Source: Dactylorhiza incarnata (Eukaryota; Streptophyta; Magnoliopsida; Asparagales; Orchidaceae). From it: 64,000 nt of DNA. The stretch spans positions 124,001-188,000 of the forward strand of contig JAWHQI010000719.1 of the NCBI GenBank assembly GCA_033032865.1, read 5' to 3'. The translations under genes and the position numbers were made by a program. Positions 1 to 10,842 of this stretch are shown piece by piece. How positions within the stretch are numbered: position 1 is the stretch's first letter; every line of letters begins with the position of its first letter. The notes below the pieces were generated by a model, which searched no databases, was not told the origin of the DNA, and saw only the letters and a program-made list of their open reading frames with translations.

Positions 1-45
1 CCTCCCATTGTGTTTTCGGCGGTGATCTCAACGAGAGCACCAAAA

Positions 46-541
46 TGTTAGGATCTCGCCGATGATCGGAGTAATTTTTGACTGGAGGAATGGCCGGAGA
101 GGGAGGCCGGAGTTAGGAGAGAAGAAAAGACAAGGGATTAGACGAAACAAAACTATTTCCATTAACTTCTTAATCCTCAATGACCATTACATCAGGTATT
201 AATAACTTGCTCCTAAAACTAGCCGTTACTTGGTTTACAAAAATAAAGAAATTACAATATTCATTATTTGGGATCTCTTTCTCTGCCATAGATTATTTCC
301 TTGATTAGCGGGATGGATCGTGGCCGTTGTTTTGCTTTAATGAATTAACAGCGTAGGGTATGGTCGATGATGAATCCCCGTGTTATGTTTGCCGCCCGAT
401 ATAACTTGATGGGCGGCTGGATCTTTATCTCTGCCTTTGAAAAGTTGGCTCGGGCCGCGAGATTGGAATGACGACTGGCTTCTTCTCTGCCTTTGGATTT
501 GTGTGGGATACTGAGATCATTCGATTTATTCGGCCCTAACA
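46..541 (-). repeat. LTR of Ty3/gypsy element G
   Basis: The 496-bp segment begins TGTTAGG and ends CCTAACA, the inverted termini expected of an LTR. It directly follows the gypsy polyprotein end (536-1594, minus), so it is that element's 3' LTR. On the minus strand, a purine-rich stretch (GAGAAAGG, about 545-553) lies just before it and may be the polypurine tract. Unusually, the bases beyond it (45 down to about 20) read TTTTGGTGCTCTCGTTGAG, which looks like a primer-binding region after a 5' LTR. A second internal region may therefore follow to the left of the window. Confidence 0.75.
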
Positions 542-1594
542 TTGCCTTTCTCTATTAAAAACGCTGTCCTCAGCGTTTGGTTTATTTCGCCCTTCCTCTT
601 CCCTTAGTTCGGCGGAATGTGTTGATCTCTCCGTTGGTGGTGCTGTTGGCGAGCTTGGAAGAGATGTCGCTGATGGAAGATGCTGTGATGATGGGGTCTT
701 TGATTTTGCACAGATATCTACCTCTGTCTGAGATCTGCAACTCGATGTTTCTCCCCGGGTTCTTCCCGTTGTCAGGTAATGCTTGCTTGTTGCTGGATCT
801 GATGTTGGCTGTAGTGGTTTGCGTTTTCCCGGTGTCGTTCTCGTTCTTTTATTTCCCCAGTTCGTCAGATGTGTTGCTGATGTTTGGTTTGTCGTGGGGT
901 TTTGTGTTGTTGTTGCGTTATGGGAGTTGTGTGCCGATGATGTTTGTGCTGCCCCTTTTTTTGCTTGTAGTGTTTGTAGATCTTGCTGTAAGTGAGTATG
1001 CTCTGTCAGGGAAGACAGATCTTCCCAGGTGCTGTCTTCCGGGGCCAATCCGTGCCACTGGACGAGGCCTTGTTGTATCTCCCGTCCTTGTCGTATGATC
1101 TGGCGTGTGCTGATGACGGCGAGTGGTTTATGTAGTGGATTGTTCCTCCAACTGAGATCTGGTAGATCGATGACTTGTTGATTAGGTTCTCCTTTGTATG
1201 GTTTGAGCATGGACACGTGAAACACCGGGTGTATCCTGGATTCTGGGGGAAGGAGTAGGCGATATGCTGTTTCTCCGATGACCCCTGTGACCTGGAAAGG
1301 TCCATAGTATTTGAGGCTGAGCTTTCTCCTTGTTGGTCGTGTCATTGATAGTTGACCGAAAGAGTGTAATTTTAATAACACCCAGTCTCTTTTTTCCAGC
1401 TTCAGTTCTGTTCTTTTTCTGTCTGCTTGGGTCTTCATCTTGTGTTGAGCTTTTGTTAGATTCTCCTTGAGGGCATGCAGCATTTCGTCTCTGGTTTGTA
1501 ATGTTGCTTCAACAGCTTCTTTCCTTGTTCCTCCTGCACAGTAGTTTAATAAACAAGGAGGGGGCCGACCATACATGATCTCATATGGGGTCAT
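536..1594 (-). CDS. Ty3/gypsy polyprotein, 3' part (integrase C-terminus and chromodomain)
   Basis: 352 residues of a retrotransposon Pol end. It opens with MTPYEIMYGRPPP (the integrase region that in this family reads GMTPFE-YGR), followed by the conserved block KYYGPFQV (about residues 95-102), the segment [13 protein letters not shown] (about 119-131), and a chromodomain-like segment (about 155-192) with VQWHGLAPEDSTWED. A low-complexity Ser/Thr/Pro tail of about 130 residues follows, and the stop lies 6 nt inside the LTR. Gag, protease, RT, RNase H and most of integrase are absent: similarity stops at about 1600, where sequence unlike gypsy begins, so the element is 5' truncated. It has no host function. 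Confidence 0.85.
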   Translation of the reverse strand: MTPYEIMYGRPPPCLLNYCAGGTRKEAVEATLQTRDEMLHALKENLTKAQHKMKTQADRKRTELKLEKRDWVLLKLHSFGQLSMTRPTRRKLSLKYYGPFQVTGVIGETAYRLLLPPESRIHPVFHVSMLKPYKGEPNQQVIDLPDLSWRNNPLHKPLAVISTRQIIRQGREIQQGLVQWHGLAPEDSTWEDLSSLTEHTHLQQDLQTLQAKKGAAQTSSAHNSHNATTTQNPTTNQTSATHLTNWGNKRTRTTPGKRKPLQPTSDPATSKHYLTTGRTRGETSSCRSQTEVDICAKSKTPSSQHLPSATSLPSSPTAPPTERSTHSAELREEEGRNKPNAEDSVFNRERQC

Positions 1595-1694
1595 GTTGGT
1601 CGAGGTATTTTACTTGCAAAAAAAATCAGAGAATATATTTTCAATTGATATTAAATTGTTAATTGTAATATTTGAGCATATTGCATTTTCCTAA

Positions 1695-1889
1695 GGCTCC
1701 CTTTGGCATAAGGCCTTTTTGTTCCAAAATACCATCTGGAGCAAGATAATGTTAATGACCGTCAACAAAAAAAGAAAAATAATTTTGAACATAAAAGGGG
1801 ACGAAGTTTCTTAGGTGAGATTGAGCGTTCACGAACAACGATTCATAATCACCGCGTTCACTACTGCCACCGCCGTGCCAAACGGAGCC
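1695..1889. mobile_element. MITE family A, PIF/Harbinger (Tourist-like) type
   Basis: A 195-bp element with 14-bp terminal inverted repeats (GGCTCCCTTTGGCA against GGCTCCGTTTGGCA), flanked by the trinucleotide TAA on both sides (1692-1694 and 1890-1892). The 3-bp TAA/TTA target duplication is the PIF/Harbinger hallmark. Related copies lie at 5575-5760, 5838-6023 and about 12030-12135. Confidence 0.75.
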
Positions 1890-2341
1890 TAATTCTCATA
1901 GTTTAGCCTGAGTATTTATTTTCATGATAACCAACTTAAAACTAATATTATTGTTCTTATATTATTAAGATTTGTAGTGGTTATAGGCTGTACTCTATTA
2001 TAATCCTTTTCTTAAACCCCCCTCAAATTTCTTAATCCTCGCTATCATGCTAGCATAACTCGCCGGTGATCAGGTAACACTCCGCACCAGCATCCTCCCT
2101 CCAACCCTTGCTTTGTTTTTCCTTCCATTATCCATCTTCGAAGCTTACCTATCTCCATCGTGCGGTGATCATATGAACCACTTCCCATCACCGGCACCGA
2201 CACCGCGATGCCTCCATTCCACCCTCCGCTGCGCTTCTTCTGCTATTACTCACCGCCACTATCCTCAGCCGTCCTTCCGCCTTCCGCACGCCAGCCCTAA
2301 ACCCGCCGATATTTCTAGATCCACACTCCTCATCACCGGCG

Positions 2342-4006
2342 ATGGAGGTCGCCTCCAGAAGCAGCTCGCCGGAGATCCTGGTGGCGGGACAGCAACTCGT
2401 CAAAGTCATCCATAACCTCTGCTTTGCCAGCTTCATAGTCTCCGTCCTCGTTGTCACTGTTATCGCCGTCACCTACCAAGCCCCCGACCCCTGGTTCCAG
2501 TCCTCCAGGGCCATCACCAAATCCCTCTCCGACACGCTCCCAAACTCCACTTTCGCCACCGACGATTCTCTTCTTCCGACAGGCGAAGATTTCGCAGCTT
2601 CCCCCCTCTCTTCCCCCACGGCCTCCAGCACTGCCGAGTCCCTGTACAACTCCTCCGTCGTCTCCCCCATTTGCGATCCATCTGCCCCCATGAACTGCTC
2701 CAACCCCGCCGTCCTCGCCGCGATCAGACGCTTCAACTCGAAGATCTTCCGCAAATCAATCGTCTTCATCTCCTACGACACCCCCGTCCCGGGACCCAAT
2801 CCCGACGAGTGCGACGACGCCTGGCGCTTCCGCAACCGCCGCGAGAAGTCCTGGCGCCGGTATCGCGATTACCGCCGTTTCCGTCTCGCACCTGCTGACA
2901 ACTGCACCTTCGAGGTCGTTCGCGCAGGAAAGTTCCGCTCCGGTATCAGAGCCGCTCGCCGTCCCCCGCGCCCTCAGGCCGCCACCGCGTCACAGCCGTC
3001 CCTCCAGATCCCAGATCTGGACATCAACGATACAATCCCTACCGTCGAATCCGAATCGGAGCTCCGCAAAGGTCGTTACCTCTACTACACCCGGGGTGGC
3101 GATCACTGCAAGAGTATGAACCATTACCTTTGGAGCTTCCTCTGCGGCCTCGGCGAGGCCAAGTTCCTCAACCGGACCTTTGTGATGGACCTCGGCGTCT
3201 GCCTTGCCGGGAGCTATACTTCCACGGGCAAGGACGAAGAAGGTAAGGATTTCAGATTTTACTTCGACTTTGAGCATCTCAAAGAATCTGCTCCGGTGGT
3301 GGAGGAGCTGGATTTCCTCCGTGACTGGAAGAAATGGGATCACGCCACCAGTAAAAGACAGAATTCCGGCAGCCATATAAGTGTCAGGAAAGTCCCCACC
3401 TACAAGATTACCCCAATGCAGCTAAGGAAAGACAAGAACACCATAGTTTGGAGACAATTTGATGGCCCTGAGCCCGAGAATTACTGGTACAGAGTCTGCG
3501 AGGGCCAGGCAGCAAAGTACATCCAGCGGCCATGGCATGCCATTTGGAAGTCAAAGCGGCTGATGAACATCGTCTCAGAGATCGCCGGGAAGATGGATTG
3601 GGATTACGATGCTCTTCATGTTGTTAGAGGAGAGAAGGCCCGGAACAAGGAACTCTGGCCCAATTTGGACAGCGACACCTCCCCCGATTCCCTGGTGGAG
3701 AAGGTCACCAAGCTGGTGAGCCCCTGGAGAAATCTCTACATCGCCACAAACGAGCCTTTTCACGATTACTTCGATAAGCTGAGATCTCACTACAAGGTGC
3801 ATTTGCTTGAGGACTATAAGGAGATGTGGGGGAACACGAGCGAGTGGTACAACGAAACAATGGCGCTCAATGGCGGGCGGCCGGTGGAATTCGACGGCTA
3901 CATGCGGGTGGCGGTGGACACTGAGGTTCTGTACAGGGCGAAGACGCAGGTTGAAACCTTTAACAACCTAACAAGAGATTGCAAGGATGGAATCAATACA
4001 TGCTGA
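2342..4006 (+). CDS. O-fucosyltransferase-like type II membrane protein
   Basis: An intact single-exon gene of 554 residues. One hydrophobic segment (about residues 26-45) after a short cytosolic N-terminus predicts a Golgi/ER type II membrane anchor; a serine/proline-rich stem follows, and the lumenal part has several N-glycosylation sequons (for example NRT, NET, NLT). The conserved part starts about residue 241 (YLYYTRGGDHCKSMNHYLW); HVVRGEK (about 426) resembles the HxRxGD donor-site motif of GDP-fucose O-fucosyltransferases, and NLYIATNEPFHDYF resembles their ATD region. Length and motifs match a plant family that I recall as including Arabidopsis At4g12700 and At2g04280. The substrate is unknown. 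The first Met of the frame was chosen because the membrane anchor follows it directly. The only clearly intact host gene in the window that is not split by transposons. Confidence 0.85.
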   Translation: MEVASRSSSPEILVAGQQLVKVIHNLCFASFIVSVLVVTVIAVTYQAPDPWFQSSRAITKSLSDTLPNSTFATDDSLLPTGEDFAASPLSSPTASSTAESLYNSSVVSPICDPSAPMNCSNPAVLAAIRRFNSKIFRKSIVFISYDTPVPGPNPDECDDAWRFRNRREKSWRRYRDYRRFRLAPADNCTFEVVRAGKFRSGIRAARRPPRPQAATASQPSLQIPDLDINDTIPTVESESELRKGRYLYYTRGGDHCKSMNHYLWSFLCGLGEAKFLNRTFVMDLGVCLAGSYTSTGKDEEGKDFRFYFDFEHLKESAPVVEELDFLRDWKKWDHATSKRQNSGSHISVRKVPTYKITPMQLRKDKNTIVWRQFDGPEPENYWYRVCEGQAAKYIQRPWHAIWKSKRLMNIVSEIAGKMDWDYDALHVVRGEKARNKELWPNLDSDTSPDSLVEKVTKLVSPWRNLYIATNEPFHDYFDKLRSHYKVHLLEDYKEMWGNTSEWYNETMALNGGRPVEFDGYMRVAVDTEVLYRAKTQVETFNNLTRDCKDGINTC

Positions 4007-4292
4007 ATGAAATTGGAACTGCGGAGGAATTCTTCCGAATCCCTGGTAGGGGTTACTGTCGAGGTAAGCATCGAATCGCTCTGCCATTCTGGCGAATGTA
4101 TGCGCTTGATTATATTCATTTTGTTCTGCTTCATTGATGCGTTGACCTCGCTCTCCTTCAAAGATTTGATGTGTCATTCTCTCAATTTATGGTGCTTTGT
4201 TTGTTCTTCACTCCTCTTGGAAGAGCCTTGTCCTAATGAACAAACAATCCCTTATTGTAAGTGAATTTGGTAGGCATAGATTGACGGTCATG
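4007..4292 (+). other. Probable 3' UTR of the O-fucosyltransferase-like gene
   Basis: No coding signal follows the stop. A good splice-donor-like GAG/GTAAGCATC occurs near 4058-4068, so an intron in the 3' UTR is possible. I saw no clear AATAAA signal. Confidence 0.35.
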
Positions 4293-4607
4293 GATTCTAT
4301 TTGGGACAATTGTGGCGTTTGAGCGTTGGTGGTACGAAATTGTGATAGGAAGCGCAGTGGCAGTGGTTAATTTACCTGTGTTTGGAACTTTCGTGATAGT
4401 GTTTTGGACCCAAATTCCACTTTCTGAGGTCTCGGTGTTCATGAACGCCAACGCTTAACCATACATGGTTGTGGTTGTGTTTTTTTGCCAAAAACATCGT
4501 TTTCAGAAAATATCGCTCGTGATTGTAGCTACCCTAACACTACCTTTCCTTTACATAATCGTGTTCACAATCACTACCAATCTCCTACATCTCTCCCAAA
4601 TATATCC
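4293..4607. mobile_element. MITE family B, copy 1
   Basis: About 315 bp related along its length to 33411-33653: shared blocks include GGCATTTGAGC/GGCGTTTGAGC, TTTCACTTTCT/TTCCACTTTCT and CCGCTAACGCTT/CGCCAACGCTT. Termini approximate an inverted TTTGGGA...TCCCAAA. The target duplication is not clear in this copy. Confidence 0.5.
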
Positions 4608-5527
4608 TTGGATTAGACATAAGGGCGATGGATTAAGCTTGGTTAGGGATGTGAGGTGGTGCTTAATGATGGGGCAATGACTTATAGATTACAACCATCA
4701 TTTTCGCCCCGACTTTCTTTGCTTCCTCTTTAGCGAGTTGAGAGCTTTGTGTTGGCTAGAGCAAACTCATGGGGGGCTCTGAAAGGAGAGGAGCTTGACG
4801 GGTCATAGGAAACATATGAGAGAGCTTGGAAGAAGAAGCATCACCTTCTTCTTCCTCCCTAGTAGAGAAATGAGAAGCTGATGTCATTTCTCCAAAACGC
4901 CACCATCGCGAATGATTCGATCCATGGATGCAGTTTGGATAAGAAACGCTATCACGGGAGTTACAAATGCAGGTAAAACGTCACCGTTTTGTTTACTACC
5001 ACAATTTCATATCACCACCGCCCAAACACCACAGCCATCCCAGACATACCCTAAATCCTCCGCCTCATGAATGTTTTTTAACTCGCCATTATGCTTTAGA
5101 AAGGGAGGCATTTGGAGATATTATGGGCTTGGAAAGGTGTGGTTTTATGGGAAAAATCATGTATGCATTACTTAGGTGTGGATAGCATTCTTGCATTACT
5201 TAGGTGTCGGGTGTGCGAAAATCATTTATGATTTTGTGCTTTATGGGAAAAATCTAGGGTCATGTTATATGTAGGTCAGTTTCGGTTGTATGCAGTCCAA
5301 GGATAAATGCAAGCCAAACTATAAACCTATAGGAAGTGTGACCCGTTCAGGAATTGGCCTGCATATAACCATTTTCAAATTACATGGCCTGCACATAGCT
5401 GAAGTCGGTCTGCATATAGTTATTGCCAAAATCTATTGATGGTGCTCCTTTAGTTGTGGCTAATTTGGGTACTATGTATGGTAGGAGTGCCTAAAGTGGG
5501 ATAAATCGAATTTTTGTTGATCTGCTT
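4608..5527. other. Intergenic, nothing recognised
   Basis: No coding region, RNA gene or clear element. AT-rich unique-looking sequence with only short chance open frames. Confidence 0.5.
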
Positions 5528-5574
5528 GATTGAACGGAATTCTGTCTTAGGAATTGGAACTTAGAACCAATTTA

Positions 5575-5760
5575 AGCTCCGTTTTGCATGACATCATAGA
5601 AAATATGTTTGGCAAGACGACGGTTATGACCGCCGCAAAGAAAAAAAGCCTAGTTTTGAACTTAAAAGTGGATGAAGTTTCTTAGGTGAGGTTGGGCGTT
5701 CACGAAGGATGGTTCATAACCACTGCGTTCACGACCGTCACTTCCGTGACAAACAAGGCC
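5575..5760. mobile_element. MITE family A, copy 2
   Basis: Ends AGCTCCGTTTTGC and ACAAACAAGGCC, flanked by TTA on each side (5572-5574 and 5761-5763). The interior matches 1695-1889, including the shared phrase ttgaac-taaaag-ggatgaagtttct. Confidence 0.65.
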
Positions 5761-5837
5761 TTAGTTGTTGGATTGAGTAAACAAGGTTAAAATTGAACGG
5801 AATTCTGTCTTAGAAATTGGAACTTAGAACCAATTTA

Positions 5838-6023
5838 AGCTCCGTTTTGCGTGACGTCATAGAAGATATGTTTGGCAAGACGACGGTTATGACCGCCGCC
5901 AAGAAAAAAAGCCTAGTTTTGAACATAAGAGTGGATGAAGTTCCTTAGGTGAGGTCGGGCGTTCACGAACGATGGTTCATAACCACCGCCTTCACAACCG
6001 CCATGTCCGTGACAAACAAGCCC
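5838..6023. mobile_element. MITE family A, copy 3 (duplicate of copy 2)
   Basis: Same boundaries and TTA flanks as copy 2, shifted by 263 bp; created by segmental duplication, not by an independent insertion. Confidence 0.65.
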
Positions 6024-6060
6024 TTAGTTGTTGGATTGAGTAAACAAGCTTGAAATTGAA

Positions 6061-7477
6061 ATTTAAATCAATTATATGAGAATTGAAATTATTGAAAAGT
6101 ATATTTATAGAGAAAAAATGTTTATGGTATCTTGTTAAAAAGAAATCTATGGAGAGAATTTTTTGAGAAAATCTTTTGGCAGGAAATATTTTAGTTAGAG
6201 AAACCCTATGAAATGGAACTTTTGAAATATAAATTTATAGAGAGAAATTTTTAGTAAGATTTATAGAGAGAAAAATTCTAGTGAATTTTTAGAGAAAATT
6301 TGAGTGAGAATCAAAGCAAGATAAAATAATTTTGAACTAGTTTTTAGATAGAGATTTCTAAAGAGAGACAATTTAATGAGATTTCTAGTGAGATAATGTT
6401 GAGGAAGTTAGAATCTAGCATAAATCATATGATGAATATAAAATTAGATGTTTAACTAACAAAGATAATCTTATAATATATTAGTAATTCTTGCGACTTA
6501 AGTTCTCTCCTGTATTATGTAATGCACACCGTGCGTGTTTAAATTGGAGTGGTGTTAAGTGCAGACCGAATTTGGCTATGTGCAAACCTGTAAAAAAAAT
6601 TAAAAATTTAATTTCTTGTATTCTAAAAAACTTTAGGTGCTGACCCAACAATGCCTTGGCTCAAATGTCAGACCTGGCGCTCCGCTCTCCCACTGCCTTC
6701 ACGGAATCCCCTCCTCACTACTTCATGCTCACCATTAGCTCTCCATAACCGCAAAAGTGCAAAAGCGGATTATTTTAGCCTCTTTTCTCCGCCGGTGTTC
6801 TCCCGGAATGTTTGATATGGTAGGCGCCGGTTTCTTATCCTGCGCTAACCCCACCATCATCTCTCCCTCCCACAAATCTTATAATGTTCCACCTAGGTCT
6901 AGAGGTATCAAATCCACATAACGAGAGCTCTTCTTTCTTCATGATGTCTGTCATCACCTATAACTGTGCGTATGATATTTTAAATAATAAGAATTTGATA
7001 GTCTGGATACCAAAATTGATAAATTATGTTGATCACTTCAATGGGCAATTCAAGGCTGGTGGAGTGTGTTGGCTTTGCAATACTCAACTCGCTTGCATTT
7101 CTTATTTTCCCCATGACTGAACCTTCCAAATCTTTTTCCTTGTTAAGGTTGAGGTTCCGTTTGGCGCTCAGAACAGAGTACTTCGCTTGAGGCAGTTTAG
7201 AGAAGAGAGAAGTTGTGATATGCACCTAAAAAGTTGGTCTGCACTTAAATTCTATTGGTTTGCACATAGCCAAAATTGGTTTGCACTTATAATTACTCTT
7301 AAATTGGGTCGTGCACGGGTGAATATCGGATGATTTTCCGATTTTTGTTGCACAATTTTATATTAAAAAAATTGGTTCGATTTACGAGGACATTTTGCGC
7401 TGTGGGATTTGGATTTGGACAGCTGGATGGTGACGTTACCAGCACGATAAAATTCCCCCCTAAATAGTGAGCAAATT
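6061..7477. other. Intergenic, AT-rich, no gene seen
   Basis: Strongly AT-rich to about 6500 with repeated purine phrases (tagagagaaa). An isolated ttccgtttggcg at about 7155 resembles a MITE family A end, but no partner end with a matching target duplication was found. Nothing else recognised. Confidence 0.4.
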
Positions 7478-7643
7478 TTGCGTAGGCTGAGCGTATATTT
7501 GCTCGGTGCGGGATCCGGCTGGAAATGTGGAGGAAATTTTTTTGGGTGGTTGTCCGATCGGAAATTAGGAGGAATTTTTTTTTCGTTTTCGGCGAACGGA
7601 TCAGATCTCACCCGCACTGATCAAATATACGCTCACCCGTATA
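7478..7643. repeat. Inverted repeat, MITE-like
   Basis: The left arm GAGCGTATATTTG (about 7488) is inverted at about 7620-7632 (CAAATATACGCTC). A second inverted block follows inward: GGTGCGGGATC against GATCTCACCCGC. About 166 bp, no coding capacity. Family unknown; target duplication not defined. Confidence 0.45.
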
Positions 7644-8529
7644 AATTTTTTGGTCCTAAATGGTTGATGTTGTGAGAATATTTTTGGTAGCTTTTGCTTT
7701 ATGTTTAAGGTTCGTGCATTATTTTTGGCGTGTATGATGGGATCTTAGACGTTAATCTGGAAATAAAATCCCAACCCCCAGTTGTGCAATCCCATTCAGA
7801 CGAAGCCAATTAAGGGTTTGTTTTCGTCTGGTAATTAGTTATAGGGAGCTCATGCATGACTGTGGGACAGTGGGGGGCTGGTTTCAATATTTGCGGTGCC
7901 ACTGCGCACAAGCGTATCCAAGGACTTTAAGGGGAAGATTCAAGCATTCCTTTCTCTCCGCAAGCTAGGATCTCGAAGAAGGAACGTAAACGGTGCAAAA
8001 CTCTCGAGAATACGGGCTCATTGGGAGTCGGTGACAACGATTCCTCTACCCCGGACGACAGCCGACGATCAAGGCCAACATGGACTCATACTCCAGAGCA
8101 CCTTCGCATCCATGGAAGAGTCTCAAGCACCGTTTGTATTGCTATCATCTTTTTTCGCACACTAGGTAGAGATTGACTATTGTATCTTCTATCTTAGATG
8201 ATGGTTGGATTGAACATTATGCGATCTTGAGTTGTAAACATCTTATGCAAGTTTATGCTTGTGTATGTTCATATCCTTTGGAGTAGCTTAGAAGGCCTAG
8301 CCTCTCTTGTTGCTGTTTAGGCGATATTTAAGGTGACATTAAGCATCTAGTCTATTGACTTATTAAGCTCATTTGGATATTCCCGGTGTCATCATGCACG
8401 AGCCTTCGGATGATCATGAGCTTTAACGTAAAGTGATGACATCCAACGATCCGCGTGGACGCCCGCACACATCTCAAAGTGCTTTACCGCCCATCCTTAC
8501 CCCTTATTTATTGGTAGAAAGGTGTATAT
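7644..8529. other. Intergenic, nothing recognised
   Basis: A few short open frames without recognisable protein similarity, RNA gene or repeat structure. Confidence 0.4.
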
Positions 8530-8690
8530 ACTATTTATCAGGACCTCCTTTCCCGTGATTTTGCAGAATAACATGTTACATCTTTCTTGAGAGTAGCAAA
8601 ATGCATAAAAATACTACCCTGAATGGGGGTTATATGTTCATATTTTTTTAATGCATGTTATGAAATGTAATCTAAGATGAGCGGTTAACT
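8530..8690. mobile_element. Foldback MITE family C, degenerate partial copy
   Basis: Begins TATTTATCAGGACCTCC, like the end of the complete copy at 31052-31330, and contains the family's inverted arms around taacatgttacat and atgcatgttatgaaatgta. The right terminus is lost. Confidence 0.45.
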
Positions 8691-10357
8691 TTAAAAAACT
8701 AGAAGGATTCACACACACAAAAGAGTGACATTGCACGGGACCCCCAGTGCCTCGCACGACAGTACTCACACAGGCCGTGATCGGATGGGCTCCAGCCGCG
8801 ATATGAAGCATTAAATGGAGTTCTATGCAGTCTAGGTAGTCTACAGCCGCTCCTAGAATCCTTTTGTACTCTAAAGAGTTATATGAAACATTAAATTAAG
8901 TCAGCACATGTTTATATTTTAATGCTAAACAATTAATTATGTCCAAATTTGTTTTAAATTTTATTCCCAGCATCCTTAATTAACTGCATTTTGGGGTCTC
9001 ATAAGGAGCAGCTTTCTCTAGTTTCTAAACAATTAAATAGGCTTACTTTAACTAGATCAAATGACAAAAACTAGATCAAATGACAAAAGATGCACATGTT
9101 GAGATAGCATTAGACTAGGAAAAACTTCTTGATATCAGGCATTTTAGAGAGCTCTTGCTGAAATGCAAGGTAAAATTAATTAAAAAGGTTGAAACAACAT
9201 ATTTTACAGTTATTATTATTTTTATAGTTTTAGGCAGAATATGTGTATACTAGTTTGGTCAGTATTATTTCTTCGGAGTTTTTGCTTCATCTGTACTAGA
9301 TGGTTTTTATTCATCCCTATTACATTTAATTCATCGATTATTTCTAAGTTCCATTATTAGTTTTGAGTGGTTATTTTTTTTATATAATTTTACACTTTTT
9401 CTCCACGAACATAAAGTACCGTGAGTAGATAGAATTATGTCTAAATTTGCTTTGAAATTTTAAAATGAAAGCTATTCTTTTTCATCTTAATTTTATATTC
9501 AATTTTCTTTAAAAACTTCTAATTAAATTTTGTTCAATTTTAGTTTTTTATAATTTAAGTTTAGTTTATTAAGTCTGCCCGTGCTGAATAAAATTTCTAG
9601 GTCCGCCACTGTCTGTACATATATGACCATTTTGGCATCCAAAAGTCCCAAAACTTTAATCTTGGCCATCCACTTAAAACCCCTCCTTTCATCTAAACCA
9701 TTTTGTGCACTTTTGCGCATGTTGTCCTGTTTTTGTCCAAACTCACCGGTGCAAAAAAAAAAAAAAAAACTGTGCCAAACGGAGCCTTAGTCATCCCACA
9801 AAAGCCATGACCCTAATCCCTCAACATTAGGGATGGTTCCATTCCGAATGGGGCGAACTAACTACCCCTATGTGATGTGCACTTTTGCGCATGCTGTCCC
9901 TCATTTTTGGCAAGGCCCCCACACCTTCAATTGAGTATCAAATCAATCAAACGGCGGTCCTCAATTATCTCCTATGCATGACATTCAATATGCCATTGAT
10001 CTTTTTAGAGCATTGTTAGTAGCACATCTTATTTCGCTATTAGCCACTATGCTATACTAGCATCTAATAAAATTCTATTTTCACACCAGCAAGCTATTAG
10101 CACACCACCCAAAAAGAGGTTGTGAAGCATTAAGCCCGAGCTTGGCTTATCAGTAATGACTTCCTAGACCCATGGAAATAATTTTATACAGTAATGGATT
10201 TGAATTATCAACATTAAGCTCGAGCTTGGCTTATCATTAAAAATCTGAAACTGTGAATCATTGACAATCACAGCGGTTATGCACTCGCCCCTTCATCTCT
10301 TCATCATCGTCGGTTTCAATAATCATTCATCTTCTTAGCCATTAACACTCACATGGC
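8691..10357. other. Intergenic to EC1-like promoter
   Basis: AT-rich sequence without recognisable genes. TGTGCCAAACGGAGCC at about 9771-9786, followed by TTA, is one terminus of a family A MITE just after an A-homopolymer; I could not place the other end. Confidence 0.4.
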
Positions 10358-10364
10358 TATAAAA
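10358..10364 (+). promoter_or_regulatory. TATA box of the EC1-like gene
   Basis: TATAAAA lies 68 bp upstream of the ATG at 10426, in the expected position for a short plant 5' UTR. Confidence 0.5.
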
Positions 10365-10425
10365 GAACACACAGTATCCCCAACTCGTCCACCACAACCA
10401 GCTCCAAATCCAAACAAGAGATCAG

Positions 10426-10842
10426 ATGGATCGCCTTCCCTATCTTCCCAAACTATTTCTCCCCTTGCTCGTTCTCGTCTTAGCTGCCAGTAGCATCACT
10501 GCAGGAGAGGGAGACAGCAGGATGCTAATGCTGGGAATTGCTGATGGAGCTGCAATCGTGCAGCTGGGAGGTTGTCCTCTTCTACCTCAACTGCGAAACA
10601 TGCCTCGGACCAAGGTACTGCCGCAACATTCAAACCATCGAGAAGCAATGCTGGGCCGCAGAAATCATATTGACCGTTGTGGGATTTACCCCCAGGGGAG
10701 CGACATTCAACGCGGATACTGCGACACCAAAACCCATCGCCCATCGGCTTCTGTAAGCTCCGCCTTTGATAAGGAGTGGCGACAGAAGACGGAAGAAATT
10801 CCTTATGTGCTACATGGGAGCAATTTTATATATATTTTATAG
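10426..10842 (+). pseudogene. EC1-like (egg-cell-secreted, prolamin-like) gene with two frameshifts
   Basis: The frame opened at 10426 gives a clear secretory signal peptide (MDRLPYLPKLFLPLLVLVLA) and then loses similarity. From 10529 a second frame (+1) encodes the cysteine pattern of the ECA1/prolamin-like domain: CW..LMELQSC, VVLFYLN, CLGPRYC, IQTIEKQCW, VVGFTP. From about 10690 the first frame resumes with GSDIQRGYCD, matching the family's final (D)xLRGYC block. A one-base gain near 10520-10530 and a one-base loss near 10690 explain this and together restore the frame. In Arabidopsis, EC1 proteins are secreted by the egg cell and are needed for gamete fusion. It is either a recent pseudogene or the sequence carries two base-calling errors. 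The family assignment comes from the pattern, not from a search. Confidence 0.7.

Larger units (their letters stand above)
5528..6060. repeat. 263-bp tandem duplication containing a MITE
   Basis: Two direct copies with a 263-bp period: gaacggaattctgtctta begins at 5532 and 5795, and ttagttgttggattgag at 5761 and 6024. Each copy carries one family A MITE (5575-5760 and 5838-6023), so the MITE inserted first and the locus was then duplicated. Confidence 0.8.

Noticed and set aside
577..1098. 173-codon hydrophobic open frame on +
   Set aside because: Antisense shadow of the gypsy polyprotein tail at 536-1594.
2113..2415. Upstream frame overlapping the start of the O-fucosyltransferase-like gene
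   Set aside because: Pro/His-rich chance frame in a GC-rich leader, no similarity; could at most act as an upstream ORF.
7153..9786. One 2.6-kb Harbinger-type element between two family A-like ends
   Set aside because: The flanking trinucleotides do not match and no transposase is present; the two ends probably belong to separate fragments.
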